The translations under genes were made by a program, and so were the position numbers. From positions 1-33,889 of the forward strand of contig SUZO01000026.1 of NCBI GenBank assembly GCA_015059805.1: DNA of 33,889 bases, read 5' to 3'. The stretch comes from Rikenellaceae bacterium (GTDB taxonomy: Bacteria > Bacteroidota > Bacteroidia > Bacteroidales > Rikenellaceae). The notes beneath the pieces are model-generated. The model had not been told where the DNA came from, made no database searches, and was given only the letters and a program-made list of their open reading frames with translations. Shown here piece by piece: positions 1 through 7,001 of the stretch (position 1 is its first letter; each line of letters starts with the position of its first letter).

Positions 1-78
1 CATTCCGAACAGAGAAGTTAAGCTCACTAACGCCGATGGTACTGCGGTTTTCCCGTGGGAGAGTAGGTAGCCGCCTCT
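1..78 (+). rRNA. rrf: 5S ribosomal RNA, 3' part (truncated by window start)
   Basis: The sequence carries the conserved 5S core (CCGAAC, GAAGTTAAG, CGCCGATGGTACTGC) and the 3' segment GTGGGAGAGTAGGT followed by GCCGCC. The 5' third lies outside the window. The mature 3' end is placed near 78, just before the terminator stem, and is approximate. Its position implies that the rest of an rRNA operon lies upstream on the + strand. Confidence 0.93.
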
Positions 79-184
79 TTAAGACCAACTATTTATGGTT
101 GGTCTTTTTTTTGTGCTTATGCGAACTCTTGAGGTGGTTTCCGTTTGCCTTGTTATTGCAATAGTTGGTCTTAAAGAGGCGGCT
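69..184. repeat. 25-bp perfect inverted repeat of the 5S end and terminator arm
   Basis: Bases 69-93 (the last bases of 5S plus the left terminator arm) are exactly reverse-complementary to 160-184. The arms are separated by 66 bp. Complementarity stops sharply at both ends (68/185 and 94/159 do not pair). The right arm is therefore an inverted copy of the tail of an rRNA operon and not part of the usual terminator. Confidence 0.9.
81..112 (+). terminator. Rho-independent terminator of the rRNA operon
   Basis: A 9-bp perfect stem (AAGACCAAC at 81-89 with GTTGGTCTT at 98-106) has a short AT-rich loop and runs into an eight-T tract (105-112). It begins immediately after the 5S gene. Confidence 0.92.
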
Positions 185-215
185 GAGCCAGTAGTTGTGT
201 TACCCACCCCCTAAA

Positions 216-235
216 TCCCCCTCCTGTGAGGGGGA
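216..235. repeat. Short GC-rich hairpin (REP-like)
   Basis: An 8-bp perfect stem, TCCCCCTC (216-223) with GAGGGGGA (228-235), has a four-base loop. It is preceded by a C-rich run. It lies in non-coding DNA with no T tract, so it is unlikely to be a simple terminator. Its origin is unknown. Confidence 0.6.
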
Positions 236-239
236 CTTA

Positions 240-310
240 TGTTTCTGTCGGGCAAATAATTGAGAGATAGATTGCATAGCAATCCTCGGCAAGTTAAGCT
301 CACTAATATC
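240..310. repeat. 71-bp direct repeat, copy A
   Basis: This copy matches 393-463 without gaps at about 64 of 71 positions. It holds the palindrome GATTGC-ATA-GCAATC (270-284). Bases 291-306 are identical to 5S rRNA bases 15-30 (AAGTTAAGCTCACTAA). No coding potential is seen. Confidence 0.85.
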
Positions 311-392
311 TTTGGCTATTGCCGCACTTGATGTGTTATACAACTTCTAACGAAAAGCGAGTGTCTAAATAACTTGTTAGACACTTCCCTTC

Positions 393-463
393 TGTTTCTG
401 TCGTGCAAATAATTGTGAGAACGATTGCATAGCAATCCTCGGCAAGTTAAGATCGCCAATATC
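393..463. repeat. 71-bp direct repeat, copy B
   Basis: This is the second copy of the repeat at 240-310, offset by 153 bp, with the same GATTGC/GCAATC palindrome (423-437). Most differences are in the 5S-like tail, where AAGTTAAGATCGCCAA replaces AAGTTAAGCTCACTAA. A hairpin with an 8-bp stem (361-368 with 377-384, GTGTCTAA/TTAGACAC) separates the two copies. Confidence 0.85.
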
Positions 464-595
464 GTAGGTTGAGTAGATTATACTACATTCATCACTTTAC
501 GGCAAAGAGTTATTTATCTGAGCTTTTATGGTTTGTACTATCCTGAGCATATAATTTATTTCTCGCTTTGTTTAATCTTATTGTTAAATTTTAAC

Positions 596-603
596 TATCT
601 TTG
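596..603 (+). promoter_or_regulatory. Bacteroidota -7 element for the WG-repeat gene
   Basis: TATCTTTG matches the TAnnTTTG consensus. It lies 26 bp before the ATG at 629, which implies a leader of roughly 20 nt. No well-spaced -33 TTTG is evident. The position rules out the in-frame TTG at 533 as the start, because it would lie upstream of the promoter. Confidence 0.6.
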
Positions 604-628
604 TATTGAATATAAACAGATAAATATA

Positions 629-1606
629 ATGTTACCGCCGCTGTTATCTCTTTTTCAGAATGCGATATTATATCCAGATGGTCATCTGCAGACTATATGG
701 ACTAAGGTTATCACTTCGCGGTGTGGTCCAGTTTATATTGATTATTCTGGTATGTTTGCTGAAGCGCAAATTTACTTACAAGATAGAGGTTTAGCGCTAT
801 TATACATGCCTTTGCGCTCTTATAACAAAGAGATTTTCAACTATTTATCTTCTCCACCGAGTGAGTTACTCTGTCCCTATATTTTGTTAGAGGATGAGCT
901 GATTACATACGATGGAATGGGAGATGTTCGCACGTATGATCTGATTCTTCAATATATTCCGCAGGGTGAGCTATTAGCATACACCCCTTTAGGGAGTGAT
1001 GTGTTGCCGATGATTGATGAACTTGAGCAGGAGTGTAGGCGTGTCGGGTTTAGCCACAACAATCTCAATCCGTACAATGTTATTGTGAGCAATTTAGGAC
1101 AGTTGCACCCTATACGTTATCATTTTGCGACTATGGATGGTGCGAGGGATAATTTTGATGCTCTGAGAGCAATGTTTCAGCCTAAGCCTCACTCTAAGGC
1201 TGAGTTGAACGATGCGGATTTTATTTATGATGTGGGTGACTGTGAGATTTATGATGCCCATCAAGGTTTTATACGATTTTTGAAGGATGGGCTTTATGGG
1301 TATAAAGACCTGGCTGGCAATGATATTATTCCAGCGCAGTTTATCTGGGCAACCGACTTTCTGGAGAATAGAGCCATAGTTGCAACGCAGAGTGGTTATG
1401 GCGTTATAAATACTGCTGGCAGGTATATTGTTCCACCAGAGTATGAGATTCTCTATTACAATACAGATTACATGATATTTTACTACTTTGAGTACGATAG
1501 CGTGGTCGGTTTTGACTATAATGGTAGACCGTTAGAGCCAGACGATTACCGTTTTGAGCATCTGCTGAAGTATCGCTATACCAAGCCACCTATTATTTAT
1601 AAATAG
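629..1606 (+). CDS. WG-repeat-containing protein
   Basis: This encodes 325 residues from ATG 629. The open frame extends upstream to a TTG at 533, but the -7 promoter element at 596-603 lies between them, so the ATG is preferred. The C-terminal third carries two WG-type (KWG) units at roughly residues 218-265. Each has the pattern F-x-K/Q-x-G-x-x-G-(Y/V)-x-(D/N)-x-x-G followed by I-(I/V)-P-x-x-(F/Y). These are beta-rich repeats of unknown binding function. The N-terminal two thirds resemble nothing I recognise. No signal peptide or membrane segment is evident from this start, so a cytoplasmic location is inferred. The gene is monocistronic, with its own promoter and a strong terminator. Its molecular role is unknown. 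Confidence 0.75.
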   Translation: MLPPLLSLFQNAILYPDGHLQTIWTKVITSRCGPVYIDYSGMFAEAQIYLQDRGLALLYMPLRSYNKEIFNYLSSPPSELLCPYILLEDELITYDGMGDVRTYDLILQYIPQGELLAYTPLGSDVLPMIDELEQECRRVGFSHNNLNPYNVIVSNLGQLHPIRYHFATMDGARDNFDALRAMFQPKPHSKAELNDADFIYDVGDCEIYDAHQGFIRFLKDGLYGYKDLAGNDIIPAQFIWATDFLENRAIVATQSGYGVINTAGRYIVPPEYEILYYNTDYMIFYYFEYDSVVGFDYNGRPLEPDDYRFEHLLKYRYTKPPIIYK

Positions 1607-1638
1607 AGAGATTTTTAGAGGTTAAATATTCGCAAAAT

Positions 1639-1685
1639 GGGGGCATCCAGATAGATTTTTGTCTGTCTGGATGCCCCTCTCTTTT
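1639..1685 (+). terminator. Rho-independent terminator after the WG-repeat gene
   Basis: A near-perfect 15-bp stem (GGGGCATCCAGATAG at 1640-1654 with CTGTCTGGATGCCCC at 1663-1677, one wobble pair) is followed by a pyrimidine-rich tail with TTTT. It isolates the WG-repeat gene from the downstream array. Confidence 0.85.
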
Positions 1686-1697
1686 ATGTTGAAATTC

Positions 1698-1723
1698 GGG
1701 GACAAAAAGTGTAACAATTCGTC
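1698..1723 (+). promoter_or_regulatory. Candidate ECF-sigma promoter for the 17-kb array
   Basis: GGGGAC (1698-1703), a spacer of exactly 16 bp, and CGTC (1720-1723) resemble the general ECF-sigma layout of an AAC/GAC-like -35 and a CGTC-like -10. No housekeeping TAnnTTTG element is seen between the terminator at 1685 and the ATG at 1776. The array encodes its own ECF sigma factor, so autoactivation is a reasonable but unproven inference. Confidence 0.35.
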
Positions 1724-1775
1724 TTTATTGTATCTCAAAATGTCATTTTTGAAATATTAACATAACCTAATTAAA

Positions 1776-4295
1776 ATGAGACAGATTTTACTAATTTTTG
1801 TCAGCCTATCAATGTTATTTGTAGGCTGCTCAGAGAGTGGTATTCCCGAAATTGTTAAGCCGATTCCGGAGAAATTGCTAACTCCAACAGGTCTAATGAT
1901 TGACCAGAATGAGGTTACCTCTACATCTTTAGCTGTTACATGGGAGGCTCTTGATAGCGATGAGGTTGCAGCGTATGAGTTAGAGTATAAGCGTGCCGAC
2001 GAGGAGCAATATACGGCTCTGAGCACCTATACTAATAACTGTAAGCTCACTGGATTGCAGCACTCTACACTTTATCAGTTGCGTCTGCGTGCGCTCTCTT
2101 CACATGGCGAGGAGTTCCACTCTGACTATACAGAGGGTGTTGAGCAGCAGACTCTTATCGTCTATGTGGTTACTGCACCAGCAAATGTTCGCCTTGTAGA
2201 GGGTAAGATTACCTCGTCATCATTTATTGTTGAGTGGGATGCTGTTGAGAACGCTATTAGCTATGTTGTTACATGTACTGCAAAGGATACTGGTGCGGTA
2301 ATGGAGGTGATTACTGAGCAGACAAGCATTACTATTCGCGGTCTACAGCCTAATACTCAGTATGATATTAAGGTTAAGAGCCGCTCTCGTTCTGGTGAGG
2401 AGTATGATTCAGAGTATAGCTCTTCTCTGGTGGCAAAGACTAAGATGCGCGGTGGCGGTATCTTTACTGCCTCTGACTTTATGGACTTTGCTAAGGCTCT
2501 TGAGGCTGAGTATGCCGAGACAGGAACTGCTTTGGGTCTTGACTATGTAGACGAAAATGGTGTTGTCAATATCAAGGATAACCTTGACTTTACTGGCGTT
2601 GAGCTTGCGCCAATTACTTCATTTACTGGCATAATTGACGGTAATAACTTTACCATCAGCAACTTAAAGCTCTCTACTTACGGTGAGAACACAGGTCTGT
2701 TTGCCTCTGTAGAGAATGCTACTGTTCGCAATCTTACTTTTGATGAGAGCTGCACAATCACTGTTGTTAATCTCTCTGGTGCATCAAATGCAGGAGCTGT
2801 TGCAGGTTCTGCACATGGTAACTGTACCTTTGAGAATGTTACATCAAAGGCTACAATTACGGGTGCAACATATGTGGGTGGTATTATAGGCTCGGCGATA
2901 TATAAGGATGGCGAGATCCTCTTTAAGGGCTGTAAGAACTATGGAGACATTACATATCCAAATATTACTGCTGTAGCAAATGTATCACTCGGAGGTATTT
3001 GTGGAGCCAATGAGATTGGTGTTACCTATGAAGATTGTGCTAACTATGGCGCGATTACATTAAATGCTACTGGTGGCAATAAGTATCTCAATACAGGTGG
3101 TATTGTTGGTATTGGTTCTGACCACGATATGTTCAACTGTACAAATGAGGGCGAGATAATAATCGACTGCCGCGGTGCAAACAATGTCTATATGGGAGGT
3201 ATTGTAGGTCGCGCTCATCGTATGCACGCTGAGAATTGCGCGAATAGTGCAAATATCTCTATTACAGAGAGTTCTGAATGTGTAGCACTCTATATCTGTG
3301 GTGTTATTGGTACTCTTGAGGGTACAGCTACGCGTGAGACTAAGATTTATAAATGTAGTAACAGCGGAAATATCACAGCAAAGTGTAATGCTACAAAGGA
3401 TACACAGGCTGGTGGTATTACTGGCTGGGTGAAGGTCTCTGGTTGTGAGATTAGCGAGTGTACAAATAGCGGAAATATTGCGATGACATCTGGCGTAACA
3501 GGTTCGTTTGCTGCAGGTATTGTCGCTGTACAGACAAGTACCCTTTCAGCGTCTAATATTAAGACTCTTTCAAAGGTTGTAAACTGCTCTAACACAGGAA
3601 ATATCACCTTTACAGGTACAGAGAGCAATAGTGCTTGGAACGCTCCTGCAGGAATTGTTGGTAAGTGTACTGCAGAGTTTGGTATTGAAAATTGTGAGAA
3701 CCGTGGTGATATAACTGCGGACAATACTACCCGTTCAAATCCTGGTGGTATCGGCTCGGAGATTAACTGCGACGTTATTGGCTGTACAAACTACGGAACA
3801 GTTTATACAACAGCTTGGCATCAGGATTACTATAGTGCTACAGGAGGTGTTGTTTCACGCTTCCTGACCGCTGGTAAGAAGATTAGCGGCTGTAAGAACT
3901 ACGGAACTATCATCTATAATGGTAAGGGCTTTAGAAAGGCAAATGCCAATAAGGGCATTGTCGGTCAGGGCGGTATCTGCGGTCTGCTCTACGCTGGTGC
4001 GGTAGAGAACTGCGAGAACTACGGAACTATTCTTGGTAACGAATACGATGCTTCTCATGGTCTTGCCTCTTACCTCAATGCTAAGGGCGCGATTATCGGC
4101 TGGGGCGGTGCTAACTCGGCTGTCACTATCAGCGGCTGTAAGGTTGGCGGAGCAGTTGGCAACTGCGACGATAGTGAGCCAGATATGGGCGCAAGTAAGG
4201 CTACAGCGGTGACTGCTGAGAACTATAGCAATCTGATTTATGGCGGTGATGCTAAAAATGGCGTTACTGTTACAAACTGTTCATTTGCAGAGTAA
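1776..4295 (+). CDS. Surface lipoprotein with two FN3 domains and a GLUG-type beta-helix
   Basis: This 839-residue protein begins with a lipoprotein signal ending ...MLFVG-C18. Two fibronectin type III domains follow (about residues 35-128 and 132-223, each with a W-x-A core and a Y-x-(L/I)-x-(L/V)-(R/K) strand). The rest, about 230-839, is a repetitive right-handed beta-helix built from alternating G-G-I-(V/I)-G and N-C-x-N-x-G-x-I units typical of GLUG-motif proteins. Such proteins are usually displayed on the outer surface as adhesins or glycan-binding scaffolds, and no catalytic site is visible. It is the first gene of a tightly packed + strand array. Its beta-helix is paralogous to that of the protein at 4477-6984. 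The specific ligand is unknown. Confidence 0.85.
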   Translation: MRQILLIFVSLSMLFVGCSESGIPEIVKPIPEKLLTPTGLMIDQNEVTSTSLAVTWEALDSDEVAAYELEYKRADEEQYTALSTYTNNCKLTGLQHSTLYQLRLRALSSHGEEFHSDYTEGVEQQTLIVYVVTAPANVRLVEGKITSSSFIVEWDAVENAISYVVTCTAKDTGAVMEVITEQTSITIRGLQPNTQYDIKVKSRSRSGEEYDSEYSSSLVAKTKMRGGGIFTASDFMDFAKALEAEYAETGTALGLDYVDENGVVNIKDNLDFTGVELAPITSFTGIIDGNNFTISNLKLSTYGENTGLFASVENATVRNLTFDESCTITVVNLSGASNAGAVAGSAHGNCTFENVTSKATITGATYVGGIIGSAIYKDGEILFKGCKNYGDITYPNITAVANVSLGGICGANEIGVTYEDCANYGAITLNATGGNKYLNTGGIVGIGSDHDMFNCTNEGEIIIDCRGANNVYMGGIVGRAHRMHAENCANSANISITESSECVALYICGVIGTLEGTATRETKIYKCSNSGNITAKCNATKDTQAGGITGWVKVSGCEISECTNSGNIAMTSGVTGSFAAGIVAVQTSTLSASNIKTLSKVVNCSNTGNITFTGTESNSAWNAPAGIVGKCTAEFGIENCENRGDITADNTTRSNPGGIGSEINCDVIGCTNYGTVYTTAWHQDYYSATGGVVSRFLTAGKKISGCKNYGTIIYNGKGFRKANANKGIVGQGGICGLLYAGAVENCENYGTILGNEYDASHGLASYLNAKGAIIGWGGANSAVTISGCKVGGAVGNCDDSEPDMGASKATAVTAENYSNLIYGGDAKNGVTVTNCSFAE

Positions 4296-4320
4296 TTTCA
4301 ACAACATAAAATCAAACAAA

Positions 4321-4452
4321 ATGAAAAAGAACAACATTTACACAGCACCTATCATCGAGGATATGGTATGTGCAGTAGAGAAGGGCTTTACCGTTAGTGA
4401 GCCTTCAGGAGCAGGATTTAAGGACTATACAGAGGAGGACTTTGCCTGGTAG
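4321..4452 (+). CDS. 43-residue acidic peptide of unknown function
   Basis: An ATG at 4321 opens a 43-residue frame beginning MKKNNIYTAP and ending in an acidic stretch with a terminal tryptophan (EEDFAW). It sits 25 bp after one beta-helix lipoprotein gene and 24 bp before the next, in the same direction. There is no signal peptide or membrane segment. Short Bacteroidales peptides that start MKK-x-Y-x-AP and end in acidic or aromatic residues recur beside surface-protein genes, but I know of no function. The frame continues open upstream inside the previous gene, and the ATG at 4321 is chosen because it follows that gene's stop. Coding status is likely but not certain. Confidence 0.6.
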   Translation: MKKNNIYTAPIIEDMVCAVEKGFTVSEPSGAGFKDYTEEDFAW

Positions 4453-4476
4453 TAGCAAAATTGTTTAACCTAAAAA

Positions 4477-6984
4477 ATGAAAGAAACAATGAAAAAGATA
4501 ACTATGCTTTTTGTTGCTGCTGCCGCTCTGTTGGGCGTAACAAGTTGTAATACAGCAGCTATTGACGAGGTAACACTCGGTCAGACTACAGTTACCGCAT
4601 CTTTTGCCGATAGCCGTACGGCTCTTGATGGCGTAAAGACCCTCTGGAGCGCAGAGGATAAGATTGAGGTTAATGGCGTAGAGTTCACCCTTACCCAGGG
4701 CGCTGGTGAGGCTACTGCAACCTTCGCTTCTAACACTCCACTTGCAGCCGCTGAGCTTTATACTGCAAAGTACCCTGCAGGTGTGAGCGCTATTCCTACA
4801 ACTCAGAAGGCTGTTGCTGGCTCTTTTGACCCACAGGCTGCACTCGCTGAGGCTTCTGGCGTTAGCGCTGATAACCTACTTTTTGAGCACCGCCACGCAC
4901 TGCTTAAACTGGCTCTTGCAGCCCCTGCAAGCAAGGTCGAGGTGCTCGGCTATACCCTTGAGGGCGCTCTTGAGGCTGAGAAGACCTACTATATCGCCGT
5001 TGCAGCAGAGAACTATGAGGGTCTTTCTGCTAAGGTTGATGGCGTAGAGGTTCGCAGCTCATATAACACCGTAGCCCTTGAGAATGGTCAGATTCTCAAC
5101 CTCGGCACACTGCCAAATGCAGCCGCTGAGGCAGTTGGTATCCGCACAGCAGCAGACCTCGTTGCCTTTGCTACAGAGGTGGCGGCTCAGATTGCAGCCG
5201 AGCAGACTCCAGATGGTGGTAAGTTTAAGGATGCTAATGGCGTTGTAAATATCCTTGCAAATATTGATATGAAGGGTGTCGCTTGGACTCCAATCTCAAA
5301 CTTCGCAGGTACTCTTGAGGGTAACAACCACACTATTGACAACCTTGTTGTTGAGAATACTACACACGCAGCTATGTTCAAGAACCTTAGCGATGCAACT
5401 ATTCAGAACCTTGTATTCGGTAAGGGTTGCTCATTTACCGCTTCAGGTACAAGCAATTCATATGCTGGAGCTGTTGTAGGTCAGATTCTGACTGGTGCAA
5501 CACTGAAGAACATCACAAACTATGGTGCTGTTTCAAGTGCTGTTCTCTGTGGTGGTATCTGTGGAGCTGCTAATAAAAAAGCAGGTGATATTCTGTTTGA
5601 GAGTTGTACAAACTATGGTAGTGTAACCTTCCCTGCTATTGCAGCCCCAGCAAATGTTATGGTTGGTGGTATCTGCGGTACTATAGAGATTAAGGTTGAG
5701 CTAAAGAACTGCGTAAACAATGGTAATCTATATCTCTGCTCAACCAGTGGTAACAAGTATAACCAGATTGGTGGTATTGCTGGTGGTGGTGCAGACATTG
5801 TATTATCTGATTGCTCTAATACCGGAACGCTTAATATAGATACAAGAGGTGCAAACAATGTTTATATTGGTGGTATCATTGGTCGTGTTTTTCGCCCTGT
5901 AGCTGTATCTAACTGCGTTAACTCTGGAGATTTTAATCCGTCATCAGATACAGAGAGCGCATCTTTTTATCTCGGAGGTATGTTTGGTGTTTGCGATGGT
6001 AATGCATCCGCTGCAAACTATATACGCGGATGTTCAAATAGTGGAAGTGCAGTAATAAATTGTAAGAACTCAAAGGATGTCCTCTGTGGAGGTATTGCAG
6101 GTTGGTTTAGAATTGATGGCTGCACAATAGAGCAGTGCTCAAATAGTGGTAATTTTGACGTTTCATCTTCTATAAGCAACTCTGGCTTGGGTGGTATCCT
6201 CGCTTACGGAAATGTTACCTCAAAGATAGATGCCTCTACTAAGGTTTATAAGTGTGAGAATACTGGTTCTTTGACAGTTCATAAGTCGGAGAAGTCTGGC
6301 GCGTGGTTCCACTTGGGAGGTATTGTAGCAAAGAGTTCAAATAACGATTTCTCTATTGAGGAGTGTGTAAATAGAGGTAATATTACAATCTCAAGCCCAT
6401 ATTCATCTTCTGCCGGTGGTATAATCTCTGAGTGTAAATGTGATGTTAAGAATTGTACAAACTACGGAACAATCTACTCTACAGATGCTCACCAGGGAGG
6501 CACAGATGCGAAAGATTTAAGTGCTAATGCGGGTATTGTTGCTCGTCTGGTTGCAGTACAGACGGTTTCAGGCTGTAAGAACTATGGTACTGTTATATAT
6601 AATGGTAAGGGCTTCATTGTAGAGAACCTTGAAAAGGGTGTTGTTGGTCAGGGAGGTATTATCGGTCTTATGAATATGGGTACTATTGATAACTGCGAGA
6701 ACTACGGCACAATCCTGGGTAATGACTACGACGCCTCACTCGGTGGCTTAAGCTATATCAATGCTAAGGGCTCAATCGCTGGTTGGGGCGCAAGAGATGC
6801 GGCTGTAACTATCAAGAACTGTAAGGTTGGTGGTGCTATCGGCTCTTGCGTTGAGGCTGATAAGGACTTTGGAGCTGCCAAGGCAACTGCAATTACTGCC
6901 GAGGACTATGCAGGCTATATCTATGGCGGTAATGCTGGTAAGGGAGTAACAGTTACTGATTGTGCTTTTGCACAGAGTAAATAA
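4477..6984 (+). CDS. Lipoprotein with fimbrillin-like head and GLUG-type beta-helix
   Basis: This 835-residue protein has a lipoprotein signal ending ...LLGVTS-C24. The head (about residues 30-215) resembles the N-terminal domain of fimbrillin-family proteins, with the pattern SRT-A-LDG-x-x-x-LWSAEDKI-x-V. From about 218 onward it is a beta-helix of G-G-I-x-G and N-C-x-N-x-G units. The beta-helix can be aligned along its whole length with the gene at 1776-4295, including shared blocks such as RGANNVY and CENYGTILGN. It is predicted to be surface exposed and non-enzymatic. The start could also be the ATG at 4489. The gap to the next gene is 17 bp, consistent with co-transcription. The head assignment is less certain than the beta-helix. 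Confidence 0.82.
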   Translation: MKETMKKITMLFVAAAALLGVTSCNTAAIDEVTLGQTTVTASFADSRTALDGVKTLWSAEDKIEVNGVEFTLTQGAGEATATFASNTPLAAAELYTAKYPAGVSAIPTTQKAVAGSFDPQAALAEASGVSADNLLFEHRHALLKLALAAPASKVEVLGYTLEGALEAEKTYYIAVAAENYEGLSAKVDGVEVRSSYNTVALENGQILNLGTLPNAAAEAVGIRTAADLVAFATEVAAQIAAEQTPDGGKFKDANGVVNILANIDMKGVAWTPISNFAGTLEGNNHTIDNLVVENTTHAAMFKNLSDATIQNLVFGKGCSFTASGTSNSYAGAVVGQILTGATLKNITNYGAVSSAVLCGGICGAANKKAGDILFESCTNYGSVTFPAIAAPANVMVGGICGTIEIKVELKNCVNNGNLYLCSTSGNKYNQIGGIAGGGADIVLSDCSNTGTLNIDTRGANNVYIGGIIGRVFRPVAVSNCVNSGDFNPSSDTESASFYLGGMFGVCDGNASAANYIRGCSNSGSAVINCKNSKDVLCGGIAGWFRIDGCTIEQCSNSGNFDVSSSISNSGLGGILAYGNVTSKIDASTKVYKCENTGSLTVHKSEKSGAWFHLGGIVAKSSNNDFSIEECVNRGNITISSPYSSSAGGIISECKCDVKNCTNYGTIYSTDAHQGGTDAKDLSANAGIVARLVAVQTVSGCKNYGTVIYNGKGFIVENLEKGVVGQGGIIGLMNMGTIDNCENYGTILGNDYDASLGGLSYINAKGSIAGWGARDAAVTIKNCKVGGAIGSCVEADKDFGAAKATAITAEDYAGYIYGGNAGKGVTVTDCAFAQSK

Positions 6985-7001
6985 ATTACTATCTTAACGC
7001 T

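Larger units (their letters stand above)
113..595. other. Non-coding gap between 5S rRNA and the WG-repeat gene
   Basis: About 480 bp holds no convincing gene. Its contents are the right arm of the 5S-derived inverted repeat, a GC-rich hairpin, the two 71-bp direct repeats and the hairpin at 361-384. The region looks like accumulated repeat debris at the end of an rRNA operon. A small structured RNA cannot be excluded. Confidence 0.7.

Noticed and set aside
240..463. Possible CRISPR array from the direct repeats
   Set aside because: There are only two copies, the repeat unit is 71 bp, and no cas gene or regular spacer is present.
533..628. Upstream extension of the WG-repeat frame to a TTG start
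   Set aside because: A TAnnTTTG promoter element at 596-603 lies inside it, and the ATG at 629 follows at a normal distance.
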